The notes under the pieces are model-generated. The model saw nothing but the letters and a program-made list of their open reading frames with translations, had not been told where the DNA came from and made no database searches. A program made the position numbers and the translations under genes. A stretch of 42,867 nucleotides of DNA from Bacillota bacterium (GTDB lineage: Bacteria > Bacillota > Clostridia > Peptostreptococcales > Anaerovoracaceae), in the NCBI GenBank assembly GCA_017459895.1, contig JAFUCA010000028.1, positions 1-42,867 of the forward strand, written 5' to 3'. This document shows, in pieces, positions 1 through 8,321 of the stretch (its first letter is position 1; each line of letters begins with the position of its first letter).

Positions 1-736
1 AAGCGACTGTAGTTGTCTCGTTCTTCGTAACTCCAGCGGTTGCCTCCGCTCCGGTCTGAGCCTCTCCACCATTCAGCTTATACGACACCGTGACATCTTT
101 TCCGGTGATGTCCTTCGTCGTCTCCGTTACGGTGTAGTTACCGACTTTGATTCCCTTGAATTCCAGCGTATATTCCTTCGTACCCTCTTTATGGTCGAAG
201 TCCTTCAGCGTCAGCTTCACCTCGGTGTCAGAAAGGTTGCCGTCCTTATCCAGGTACTTGCCATCCTTGTTCTTTACCGTGAACGTCAGAGCGCCTTCCG
301 CTTCTGCTTCTGTGACATCTCCCTGGATCGTTTTCGTCAGCTGCAGATTTCCGGTCTGGTCGGTGTAATCATCCTCGAAAGCGACTGTGGTTGTCTCGTT
401 CTTCGTAACTCCAGCGGTTGCCTCCACTCCGGTCTGAGTCTCTCCGCCATTCAGCTTATACGCCACCGTGACATCTTTTCCGGTGATGTCCTTCGTCGTC
501 TCCGTTACGGTGTAGTCACCGACCTTGATTCCCTGGAACTCCAGCGTATATTCCTTCGTACCCTTTTTATGGTCGAAGTCCTTCAGCGTCAGCTTCACCT
601 CGGTGTCAGAAAGGTTGCCGTCCTTATCCAGGTACTTGCCATCCTCGTTCTTTACCGTGAACGTCAGAGCGCCTTCCGCTTCTTCCTCTGTGATGTCTCC
701 CAGGATCGTCTTCTTCAGCTGCAGTTTGCCCGTCTG
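1..736 (-). repeat. Tandem 378-bp stalk-module repeat inside the adhesin gene
   Basis: Bases 1-358 and 379-736 are near-identical direct copies with a period of 378 bp (126 codons); for example AAGCGACTGT at 1 recurs at 379, and the CCAGCGGTTGCCTCC segment recurs at the same offset. Differences are mostly single bases. The array may continue beyond the left edge. Such arrays change copy number by recombination and vary adhesin length. Confidence 0.93.
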
Positions 737-1669
737 TGTCGTGTTATTGAAAACAATGTCTTCAGCGGATTTGTCAGGAACAGCCGTCAGATTACCTTTC
801 CCGTCATCCTGAATCGTTACCGTAACAACGTAGGATGCGCTGTCGTAGTCGATTCCCTGGGCTCCGTTCTGCTCCTCAGTAATCTTGTAATACCGTTTCG
901 CCCCATTCGCATTGGTTCCCGCATCAAATGCAGCATACCTGATCTTATCGAATACGACATTACCTTCCGCATCGTTCGTCTTGGTGTCGGTGTAGACCTG
1001 CTTCCCCTCTGCCGGTGTGATCGGGGTTCCGTCTTTATCTGCCACTTCCGTCAACGTAAAACGGAACTGGTCGTTTTTCGGAGCCTTCCCGTCCAGCAGC
1101 TTCTTTGCTCCAAGCTGCACCTCAGCCTGTGCATTATAATGATTAAAGACTCTGCCAAGTGTGAATTCTTCTCCGGCAACGTCAATCAGACGAACAGTGT
1201 TATCCGTCTTCCCAGCCTCCATATCTTCCGCGGACTGATATCTATAGTACTCCGCTTTGAAGACCACACTGTCATTGACGACCTCCGCATGGAGTTTGAT
1301 GTTGACCTGTCCATCCCAGTTTGTTACTCCATCGGCGGTCTTCCCTGCATTCTCTTCTTTGATAACGTAATAGAAATCGCCGTTCGGCTGGGCATCGATC
1401 ATGCTCTTTGTAAACTGGATCGATTTGAAATTAACCGTTGCTTTAGTCGTACTGTTCGTAGTTTCGATCGGAGCACCGCTCACCTGAAAGGTGCTGTCTG
1501 CTTCATAAAGAGAAAATCCAAAGGTCCTTCCGCCAAGTCCGATTTCAGTTTCATTGGCATCCTTCATCCCCTTGAACAGAGTGAATCTTATATCTCGATA
1601 CACCTGCCATCGTCTGGGGTTTGTACTGACGCTCTCTGTAAACATAGTGGAACTCGCAGCCGTCCGTTG
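1..1669 (-). CDS. Pilin-like adhesin, downstream part (partial, frame-shifted from the gene start)
   Basis: Open minus-strand frame that runs off the left edge; no stop between about 1669 and base 1. My translation shows, in order, an isopeptide pilin-type domain beginning QVYRDIRFTLFKGMK, a second one (AEVQLGAKKLLDGKAP to DIVFNNTTQT) resembling Spy0128/FctA pilin-linker domains, then two near-identical tandem modules (LQLTKTIQGDVTEAEAEG ... YTVTETTKDITGKD) of the type used as stalk repeats in Gram-positive surface proteins. There is no signal peptide in this frame: it is the continuation of the gene starting at 3404, shifted by one base somewhere between about 1615 and 1670. The C-terminus and any LPXTG anchor lie outside the window. 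An ATG at 1645 could allow restart but has no obvious ribosome site. Domain identification is from remembered family patterns; continuity with the upstream ORF is certain from the DNA. Confidence 0.8.
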
Positions 1670-3404
1670 TCACCGTTCCTCCGCTGACGATCCACCCCGC
1701 GCTGGTTCCCGTCACCTCAACGCTTCCATTCGGCACCAGGAAAACACCTGCGGAAGTATCCATCGTAACTTTTGATGCCTCCGGGATATTCCAGATCACT
1801 TTCTGCGCAATCTGTTTATCGATTCGATCATTCACCGCCGCATTCTGTCCGCTGGGACTGAAGGAGGAATATTCATCTGATTTCGTATTTTTATCCTCGC
1901 CTTCCAGCGTCACGATCATTTTCTTCAAATTCACATCAGAAGTTCCAAGCACATTGACGACAATGACCTGGTTTTCTTTTTTGTGCAAATGGAATGAGGA
2001 CTGCATCCCGATCACAGTCCGAATCATCGAGTAATTCGAGGTGTCCGGGATATTCAGGTAAATTACGGCATCATCCGCATAGCTTGTTGTATCCACGACC
2101 AGCTGGTTCTGATCCGTCACGACATCATTCGTCAGATCTATGGTGGTAGCATGATCTGCCATCAGCTGTGACTTTGATCTCGCACCATCCAGCATGGACT
2201 GGATATTCTTTTTAATGGTATCCTCTTCTTCATAAACCAGATTGACCTTGTTCTTGCCGCCGCCGTCAATCTGCACATAGTTATTAATCGAATTCTCGTA
2301 TGTTTTCGGAAGGTAAACATCGTACTGTACTTCCTTCCCCTGATAGGTATTTGTTCCGAACCGCAGCTTGTTGAGCGCAACCTCACCGATCTGATAAGGC
2401 ACATCCGAGGTTCCTGCCAGGTCAGGCTCTCCGTTGATCTGTCCAGAGTTTTTGAATGTCTTTACCGCGAAGTTCGTCTGCTGGTGGTTCTTCTGGTCAT
2501 AAGTATCCGCTACGATTCCGTACTCGACCGCACGTCCCAGAGCCAGCTCGTAGTTCACCTGTGAATTCGTCTGATCTGCCGATCCGAATTTATCCGGATT
2601 GGTGGAGACTGAAATAATCGAGAAACTGTTCAGCTCAAATGCCGTGCTCTCCGTTTTCCCCACAGCAATATCAGCATCGACGGTTTCTACCGAAACATCC
2701 GATGCTTCAATGTTCGTTGCCTCTGCGGTGGAACGATAATCGTTCCGCGCGTTCTCTTTGAGGGGAAGATGCAAAAGCTGGACATCGTCTTTAGACGATG
2801 CGTCCAGATCCTTGCTGAGCTGATCTTTCTTGAAAGTAACTGTGACATCGACGACTCCTTCGGCGGGCTGGATCTCCTCCGATCCCGCCATGAAGGCGAT
2901 GTCATACAGAAGTGTATTCGCGTCCGTATATGCAGCGTCCTGTCCAGCCTTTGCATTCAGGGCGGAGAGGTACGCTTCGTAATTGTACCCCTGCGTCCGG
3001 GCCGTGACGGGCGTTACCACCAGCTGCGCGTCGTCAGGAATGGCCGCTGCGTCGCTGAGAACTGCCGTGGCTTCGATCCGGCTGTCGCTGTAGCGATACT
3101 CCTGTTTCTGAGGGGCTGCCGATTCCTTCGCGGAAGCTGCAGTGACCTCTTCCTTCTTGATGACTGTGTCATTATCCGCCGGATCCGGTTTCTGCGGAGT
3201 TTCCTCCTGCACAGCACCGGAGTCCTGTTCGGGCTCTTCCGTTATCAAATCTCCTGTTGCTGTAATCGGCTCTTCGCTGAGCACGGCAGGCTCTGCAGTT
3301 TCACCCGCAGGCGCTGTCTGTGCAAAGGAAAAAGCGCTACTCGTCCCCTGGATCATCGCAAGTACCATTACCAGCGCGATGACCTTCCTGGCTGTCCGTT
3401 TCAT
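1551..3404 (-). CDS. Secreted adhesin, N-terminal part ending at a frameshift
   Basis: The 617-aa ORF starts with a signal peptide (MKRTARKVIALVMVLAMIQG, then SSAFSFAQTA) followed by a Pro/Glu/Thr-rich low-complexity stretch. The middle carries a conserved surface-protein segment ending AGVFLVPNGSVEVTGTSAGW, typical of choice-of-anchor/adhesin head domains that precede pilin-type stalk repeats. The last residues (roughly the final 20-25) look out of frame and end at 1551, while the adjacent frame continues as stalk domains to base 1. Start ATG at 3404 has a good AAGGAG site. In intact form this would be a cell-wall-anchored adhesin of well over 1,100 aa. The frame break could be a true pseudogene, a sequencing indel (CCCC at 1616-1619 or CTCTCT at 1632-1637 are candidate sites) or a rare programmed shift. 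Confidence 0.85.
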   Translation of the reverse strand: MKRTARKVIALVMVLAMIQGTSSAFSFAQTAPAGETAEPAVLSEEPITATGDLITEEPEQDSGAVQEETPQKPDPADNDTVIKKEEVTAASAKESAAPQKQEYRYSDSRIEATAVLSDAAAIPDDAQLVVTPVTARTQGYNYEAYLSALNAKAGQDAAYTDANTLLYDIAFMAGSEEIQPAEGVVDVTVTFKKDQLSKDLDASSKDDVQLLHLPLKENARNDYRSTAEATNIEASDVSVETVDADIAVGKTESTAFELNSFSIISVSTNPDKFGSADQTNSQVNYELALGRAVEYGIVADTYDQKNHQQTNFAVKTFKNSGQINGEPDLAGTSDVPYQIGEVALNKLRFGTNTYQGKEVQYDVYLPKTYENSINNYVQIDGGGKNKVNLVYEEEDTIKKNIQSMLDGARSKSQLMADHATTIDLTNDVVTDQNQLVVDTTSYADDAVIYLNIPDTSNYSMIRTVIGMQSSFHLHKKENQVIVVNVLGTSDVNLKKMIVTLEGEDKNTKSDEYSSFSPSGQNAAVNDRIDKQIAQKVIWNIPEASKVTMDTSAGVFLVPNGSVEVTGTSAGWIVSGGTVTTDGCEFHYVYRERQYKPQTMAGVSRYKIHSVQGDEGCQ

Positions 3405-3499
3405 AATACGTCTCCTTCGATTGTGTTATGCAATTGTATCAGGTCGATTGGGAAGAGATCGGCGGAAATTGGTCCGAAATCGATTTCGCCGCAGAAATC

Positions 3500-3554
3500 A
3501 AAAATAAAAAACTCCCCAAACGACTTTCATTTTACTCAGTCGCCGGGGCAGTTT
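3500..3554 (-). terminator. Intrinsic terminator downstream of the lipoprotein gene
   Basis: Read on the minus strand, AACTGCCCC pairs with GGGGAGTT and an inner CGACT with AGTCG, followed directly by a run reading TTTTATTTTT. It lies between the lipoprotein stop (3638) and the adhesin start (3404), isolating the two genes. Confidence 0.75.
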
Positions 3555-3637
3555 CAAGTCAATTTTAGACAATTGTCACGAATGGCAGAAAAATGTCACC
3601 ATCGTCACCTTCCGGATCCATTCCAGAGGGCCCTCGG

Positions 3638-4198
3638 TTATTCCACCAGCTCCTTCAGATACCGCTTGATATCGTCGGTGTGTTCCATAATGCTGAACTT
3701 CTCTCCGGTTCGGTCCTCGTAGAGTTCGGAAAGGCTGCGGCCCTGGTCTTCGGGGTCGAAGTCCACGTTCCCGGAGGTCACCTTCCAGGGATTGTCGTCC
3801 GGCAGGATCGCGTGGGCGATGTTGTGCTGCTTCCATTCGTACACCATGTCCTTCGCGGTCCGGAAGGATTCGTAGTCATTTCCGTGCACCGGATGCTCAT
3901 CGATCAAAGCCTGGCAGATCTTTTTCATGGCCCTGCCGCTGGTGATCTTGTAGGAATCATAGACGCACCAGTTGTCGTAGGTGTAGATCGCGGTGTAGTC
4001 TTCGCCCTTGTATGTGAACAGGTAGTAATAGCCGCCCCCGTAGATGTCCCTCAGGTTGAGGTCGCCGGTGTCCTCCTGCGCGGTCTCTTCCGTCTGCGTC
4101 TCTTCCTGCTGGTCGCTGACCGCAGCAGCGCAGCCGGCAAATGTCAGCATGACTGCTGCAAGCAGTATGATACAGATCGTCCGGATGTTCTTTTTCAA
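3638..4198 (-). CDS. Small lipoprotein of unknown function
   Basis: About 186 aa from a TTG start at 4198, chosen because AGGAGG lies 7 nt upstream; the ATG 33 nt earlier lies in a terminator hairpin and would give a poor N-terminus. The protein begins MKKNIRTICIILLAAVM and has a lipobox-like LTFAGC, so it should be lipidated and held on the outer face of the membrane. A Glu/Thr/Gln-rich linker follows, then a roughly 140-residue domain rich in Tyr and Trp (DIYGGGYYYLFTYKGEDY, DNWCVYDSYKI) with no motif I recognise. It sits alone between a terminator upstream and another downstream. Function unknown. Confidence 0.8.
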   Translation of the reverse strand: MKKNIRTICIILLAAVMLTFAGCAAAVSDQQEETQTEETAQEDTGDLNLRDIYGGGYYYLFTYKGEDYTAIYTYDNWCVYDSYKITSGRAMKKICQALIDEHPVHGNDYESFRTAKDMVYEWKQHNIAHAILPDDNPWKVTSGNVDFDPEDQGRSLSELYEDRTGEKFSIMEHTDDIKRYLKELVE

Positions 4199-4216
4199 CT
4201 CGTTTCCTCCTGCCCG

Positions 4217-4250
4217 AAAAAAAAGATCCATGACATTGTATCACGGATCT
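4217..4250 (-). terminator. Intrinsic terminator after the symporter operon
   Basis: On the minus strand AGATCC and GGATCT form a stem, extended by TGA/TCA, immediately followed by eight T residues (the A-run at 4217-4224). It ends just 18 nt before the TTG start of the lipoprotein gene, so it either closes the symporter operon or attenuates the lipoprotein. A TACAAT within the hairpin could serve as a -10 for the lipoprotein. Confidence 0.8.
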
Positions 4251-4285
4251 CTTATCTTATCCACCCGATTCCGAAAGACTGGGCC

Positions 4286-4508
4286 GGAAGAAACTTTCGA
4301 TATTTAAGCCCATCGAAATCGACGGAATCTCGTAATTGGCATCCTGCAAAGGCTTGCCAGCCTTTGCATCAGAGATTTCGACCGGTCTTTAAGGAGAAAA
4401 ACTCGAATCACTGCGCCCTCTATCCGTCTTTGCCGGGCCTTATAGGGTCTTTTCAAAGCTCTTTTCGCGATTAAAGTCTTCTCCAGAGGTGAAAATCTCG
4501 AAAAGTCG
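4286..4508 (+). repeat. R element copy 1 (intergenic double-hairpin repeat)
   Basis: First hairpin has arms TTTCGATATT (4295) and AATCTCGTAA (4325). The central block is a perfect inverted repeat, TGCAAAGGC (4345-4353) and GCCTTTGCA (4360-4368), followed by CAGAGATTTCG. The second hairpin has arms TTTCGCGATT (4463) and AAATCTCGAAA (4493). The hairpin starts are 168 bp apart. It lies between the symporter stop and the terminator at 4217-4250. Confidence 0.85.
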
Positions 4509-4527
4509 TTCAGGTAAGCATTCCCGG

Positions 4528-6036
4528 TCAGAACATCCGACCCTCTGCCGCGCGCTTGGCGTCCAGCAGATCCTGGTATTTCTCCTCGGTGATCTTCTTC
4601 CACAGATCCGCGTTCTCGATGCCGCAGTCGGCGGGCTCGAAGACCGGATCCAGTCCCATCTTCTTCTGCCGCTCGTAATCCTTCAGCAGGCGGAACGACT
4701 TGGGTGCCATCAGGGCCAGCACCGGCAGGTTCAGCCAGCACATGATGCCGACGCCCACATCCGCGTAGTTCCACGCCGTGGTCATATCCTTCATGGAGGC
4801 GAAGAAGGCCAGGGTCGCGATAATCAGGCAGCCGATGTTATAGGCGTACCTCTTCGCCTTGTCGCTGTCACTCAGCGCGCCCAGCACATACTGGATATTC
4901 GCGTCCGCGTACACCGCGAAGGAAAGCAGCGTGGTAAAGGCGAAGAAGAACAGCGCGATGGTGATGAAGGGCGCGCCCAGTCCCGGAATGAAGCTGTCGA
5001 TGGCGCCCTGCACGAATCCCGGTCCGGCTTCCACGCCAGCCAGTCCCTCCACGATGGGATTGCCGTCCGCATCCAGCACGTTGTAGCATCCGGTGGACAG
5101 CATCATGATGGCGGTTGCCGTGCAGACCAGCAGTGTATCCACATAGACGGAGAAAGCCTGGGCCAGTCCCTGCTTCGCCGGGTGGGAAACCTCGGCTGTC
5201 GCCGCCGCATGGGCACCGGAGCCCCAGCCTGCCTCATTGGAGTAGATGCCCCGCTTGACGCCCATCATGACGCAGGATCCGAAGACGGCGCCGAACATGG
5301 CTTCCTGATTGAAGGCGCACTTGAAGATCAGGGCGAACATGGATCCGATGTGGGGCGCGTTGATGATCATGATGATCAGCGCCAGCAGCAGGTAGATGCC
5401 TGCCATGATGGGTACCACGTAGCCGGCAAACGTTCCGATCCGCTTCACGCCGCCCAGGGTGACGATGATGAAGAAGCCCGCCACGACAACACCTACGATG
5501 ATCGGACTGATCCCCAGATTCAGACCCCGGAAGGCGGAGGTGATGGCTCCCGCCTGGACCGTCGGTCCGGTAATGGTCATGGCCAGGATCGTCGCCAGCG
5601 CGAAGATGACCGCCAGCGGCTTGCACTTCAGGCCTTTCTCGATGTAGTAGGCCGGGCCGCCGCGGTATTCCCCCACGACAGTGGTCTTGTAGGTCTGCGC
5701 CAGGGTGGACTCCGAGAAGGCGGAGCCAGCGCCCACCAGCGCGATGATCCACATCCAGAAGACCGCTCCCGGGCCGCCGGTGCCAATGGCGCTGGCAACG
5801 CCGGCGATGTTGCCGGTGCCGACTCTGCCGCCCAGGGCCATGCAGAATCCCTGGAAGGACGATACGCCGTTGGCGCTGCCGCTGCCCTTCAGCAGCTGAC
5901 GGACCATGTCTCCGATCAGGCGAAACTGCGGGAACCGCAGTCCGATGGAGAGGAACAGGCCCACGGCGATGGCCAGATAGACCAGGGCCGGCGCCCAGAG
6001 ATATCCGTTGATCCAGCTCGCGAATTGATCCAACAT
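4528..6036 (-). CDS. Alanine/glycine/glutamine:cation symporter (AGCS family)
   Basis: 502-aa polytopic membrane protein; start ATG at 6036 with AAGGAG 6 nt upstream, preferred over the longer frame from 6117, whose extra 27 residues are hydrophilic and overlap the leader hairpin. Family signatures are clear: GRVGTGNIAGV near residues 70-80 and SNEAGWGSG at 266-274, both part of the substrate/Na+ site in AGCS transporters, with about ten hydrophobic segments. AGCS members import alanine, glycine or glutamine with Na+ or H+. The neighbouring sensor kinase and YcbB-type regulator resemble Bacillus subtilis GlnK/GlnL, which control the glutamine symporter GlnT of this same family, so glutamine is a reasonable substrate guess. 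The operon order is amidohydrolase, kinase, regulator, symporter. Confidence 0.93.
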   Translation of the reverse strand: MLDQFASWINGYLWAPALVYLAIAVGLFLSIGLRFPQFRLIGDMVRQLLKGSGSANGVSSFQGFCMALGGRVGTGNIAGVASAIGTGGPGAVFWMWIIALVGAGSAFSESTLAQTYKTTVVGEYRGGPAYYIEKGLKCKPLAVIFALATILAMTITGPTVQAGAITSAFRGLNLGISPIIVGVVVAGFFIIVTLGGVKRIGTFAGYVVPIMAGIYLLLALIIMIINAPHIGSMFALIFKCAFNQEAMFGAVFGSCVMMGVKRGIYSNEAGWGSGAHAAATAEVSHPAKQGLAQAFSVYVDTLLVCTATAIMMLSTGCYNVLDADGNPIVEGLAGVEAGPGFVQGAIDSFIPGLGAPFITIALFFFAFTTLLSFAVYADANIQYVLGALSDSDKAKRYAYNIGCLIIATLAFFASMKDMTTAWNYADVGVGIMCWLNLPVLALMAPKSFRLLKDYERQKKMGLDPVFEPADCGIENADLWKKITEEKYQDLLDAKRAAEGRMF

Positions 6037-6067
6037 AGCTTTCTCCTTTCGATTCAAACAAATAAAG

Positions 6068-6118
6068 AATGAGTTCTTTTGAGCGTACTGTACAGCACGT
6101 GTCTCAAAAAAACTCATT
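6068..6118 (-). promoter_or_regulatory. Hairpin between regulator and symporter genes (attenuator or processing site)
   Basis: Inverted repeat with outer arms AATGAGTT (6068-6075) and AACTCATT (6111-6118) and inner arms TTGAG (6079-6083) and CTCAA (6103-6107). With the T/A pairs between them this makes a stem of about 16 bp with one mismatch and a 19-nt loop. On the minus strand it is followed by CTTTATTTG, a weak T-run. It lies about 30 nt upstream of the symporter start, where it could attenuate or differentially express the symporter relative to the regulators. Confidence 0.6.
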
Positions 6119-6148
6119 TTTGTTCAGAAAGGGCTTTCTCTTTTCGCG

Positions 6149-6982
6149 TTACGAATGGTGATACAGCAGCAGCCCTTCGAAGAACCCGGCGATATTCACC
6201 CTGCCGCCTGAGTCGCTGCTTCCTTTGAGCCAGTTCATTTCCTCCCGCAGTGTCCGGAAGTCGAACACATAACCGGCGTACACGGTGAACGCCTCGCTGT
6301 CGTAATCCTCCAGCCCGATGGCGGCAGCGTTGGTCATCCCCTTCTTGATGGCGCGGCGGATCCTCTGTTCAATGTTCTTCACCGAATCTCCGCTCTCCTC
6401 CGACAGCTGCTCCAGGATCTCCCGGTCGTATCCCTGCTCCCGGGACAGCATCGCGGCAAATACCTGGCGTATATCCGCCGTTCCCTTTTCCCCCAGCATT
6501 CCCAGAGTTCCCAGCAGGATGTCGATGTCGTTTCCTTCCGGGGCTTTCTGCAGCTCGGTCTGTCCAGACTTTGGTTCATCGATCATCGAACGGATGCTCC
6601 CCATGATGCCCCGCATCTGCACCTTCTCGGAGACGTTGGTCAGGACCCGCTCCACCTCCACGATGTTGACCGGTTTGTTGATAAAGAACTCGATCCCCGC
6701 TGTATAGGCCTGCTGCACCATCTCCTTGTCCGTGACCTTGGAGATCATGATGAAACTGATCCGGTCGTTTTTCTCCCGGATCCGCTGCACCAGAGTGATC
6801 CCGTCCATTCCCTGCATCAGCAGATCGACCAGAACGATATCCGCCGGATCCTCGAGGATCTCCCCATACGCCGTTACCGGATCCGTCGCATAACCGCAGA
6901 CGGTCCCCAGTCCCTTGGTCCGGACGATGTTCTCCAGAGTTTTGACCGTTGCCAGATTGTCGTCAACAATATAGTACCGCAT
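6149..6982 (-). CDS. glnL: Response regulator with YcbB/GlnL-type output domain
   Basis: 277 aa. The N-terminal receiver domain (1-120) has the acidic pair in YIVDDN, the phospho-accepting Asp53 in IVLVDLL, and Lys103 in FFINKPV. The C-terminal half carries the YcbB-type output domain (ILEQLSEESGDSVKNIEQRI, with helix-rich DNA-binding character) seen in B. subtilis GlnL. In that system GlnL activates glutaminase and glutamine transporter genes in response to glutamine. The gene follows the kinase gene by 10 bp and precedes the symporter. Start ATG has AGGAG 7 nt upstream. Family assignment is strong; the glutamine signal is inferred from the named relative. Confidence 0.88.
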   Translation of the reverse strand: MRYYIVDDNLATVKTLENIVRTKGLGTVCGYATDPVTAYGEILEDPADIVLVDLLMQGMDGITLVQRIREKNDRISFIMISKVTDKEMVQQAYTAGIEFFINKPVNIVEVERVLTNVSEKVQMRGIMGSIRSMIDEPKSGQTELQKAPEGNDIDILLGTLGMLGEKGTADIRQVFAAMLSREQGYDREILEQLSEESGDSVKNIEQRIRRAIKKGMTNAAAIGLEDYDSEAFTVYAGYVFDFRTLREEMNWLKGSSDSGGRVNIAGFFEGLLLYHHS

Positions 6983-6992
6983 CGCTTCTCTC

Positions 6993-8294
6993 CTATATAT
7001 TTCCCGCGGGGATCGTCAGCCGGAATTCCGTGAACTCTCCGGGGCTGCTCTCCACCTCGAGCCGGCCGCCGAAGTCATTCTCGACGTAGTCCTTGACCAG
7101 GCAGAGCCCCAGCCCCCGCTGGATGTTGCCGGTCTTCGGATCGAACTTCGTCGAGTACCCTGCCAGAAACAGATTCCCGATCTCCTCCGGCGGGATTCCC
7201 GGGCCGTTATCCCGCACCGTGATCCGATACCGGCTGGCCTTGCCGAAAGGATCCTTCAGGTCGTCCACCTCCCCTGTGACCGTCACGATGATGCTCCCCG
7301 GTCCTGTGCTGATGGCCTCCGCCGCATTGGTCATCAGGTTTCGGATGACAGCCATCATGCGGAAAGGCTTTCGTGTCATGAAGTCCGCCTGCACCCGGGA
7401 GGTGATCTCCACCTGATATCCGTTTCGGCGGGCCATGGCCAGCACGTTGGAACGCTCCAGAGAAATGATCTCCCCGATGGTCAGCCTTTCCTTCTCCAGA
7501 CCCTCCGGAAAGATCTCGTTCAGGATCCCCAGCACGTTCTGGTAGTCCCCCTTGATCTCATGAGTGTTTCTGGCCAGCTCCAGCACACTGTCCACGACTT
7601 CTTTCGGATAGCCCTGATCCTTGATGGTGTAGTACAGCTCGTAGGCGTCCTTCATGACCGCTTCCACGTCGGATACGTTCTTATTCATCAGCCGGACCTC
7701 CCCTTCGATGATCGACGCCTGCGTCAAAAGCCGCCGGTATTCCCGGTCTCTCTCCTGGTGAATGAGCAGATTGCCGTAGGCCTCGATGGCGAGGACTACC
7801 ATCATGATGATGACAGTCCGCACGAGGGCGATCAGCGCCAGATACGCAATGACGGTGGGCGTCAGAAGGAAGCTCCCCGCCAGCAGGCTCCGCAGCAGCA
7901 TTTCCATCACGTTGGCCAGCAGGTCGGAGAAAAACACCGCATAGGGAAAGTTCTTCATGGACTTCGGATCGCGGATCACGAAGCGATACATCAGGGTATA
8001 CACCGCCCCGTAGGCGAAGAAAAAGATCACGTCCGGCAGCACCGTCACCAGAGCATGCCTGACCGGATCCCCCGAGAACAGATCGATGAGGAGCCGGATC
8101 AACGGCGAAAACACGCCGGACAGGCACACGATGTAGGCTGCCGTCAGATCCTCGTAACAGTAAATAAAGATCGCCATGACCACTGAGGACATGGCTACGA
8201 TGAAACCCTCCGTCAGGAAATCGATATGGATCTGTGCCGCGATCGACACGAAAATCGCGATCATGAAGGTTTTTTGGATCTTCCTGCCGTCCAT
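6993..8294 (-). CDS. glnK: Membrane sensor histidine kinase, GlnK-like
   Basis: 433 aa with about six hydrophobic segments in residues 10-175, a coiled stretch, then the kinase core. The likely phospho-acceptor is His245 in NTHEIKGDYQNVLG, the variant H-box of the GlnK/CitA/DcuS-like group. ATP-binding boxes are N (RNLMTNAAEAI, around 319-329), G1 (VRDNGPGIP, 360-368) and G2 (QRGLGLCLVK, 392-401). There is no obvious extracellular sensor domain, so the signal may be sensed in the membrane or via the transporter. Located 27 bp after the amidohydrolase gene and 10 bp before the regulator gene in one minus-strand operon. Confidence 0.88.
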   Translation of the reverse strand: MDGRKIQKTFMIAIFVSIAAQIHIDFLTEGFIVAMSSVVMAIFIYCYEDLTAAYIVCLSGVFSPLIRLLIDLFSGDPVRHALVTVLPDVIFFFAYGAVYTLMYRFVIRDPKSMKNFPYAVFFSDLLANVMEMLLRSLLAGSFLLTPTVIAYLALIALVRTVIIMMVVLAIEAYGNLLIHQERDREYRRLLTQASIIEGEVRLMNKNVSDVEAVMKDAYELYYTIKDQGYPKEVVDSVLELARNTHEIKGDYQNVLGILNEIFPEGLEKERLTIGEIISLERSNVLAMARRNGYQVEITSRVQADFMTRKPFRMMAVIRNLMTNAAEAISTGPGSIIVTVTGEVDDLKDPFGKASRYRITVRDNGPGIPPEEIGNLFLAGYSTKFDPKTGNIQRGLGLCLVKDYVENDFGGRLEVESSPGEFTEFRLTIPAGNI

Positions 8295-8321
8295 CGTCTC
8301 TGCCTCCCTGGCGCAGCGAAC

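Noticed and set aside
191-1687. Long plus-strand ORF of 498 codons opposite the adhesin repeats
   Set aside because: It mirrors the tandem repeats, shows no family pattern, and the minus frame encodes clear stalk domains.
4489-6072. Plus-strand ORF of 527 codons opposite the symporter
   Set aside because: Asp/Gly/His/Gln-rich antisense artefact; the minus strand is a clear AGCS transporter.
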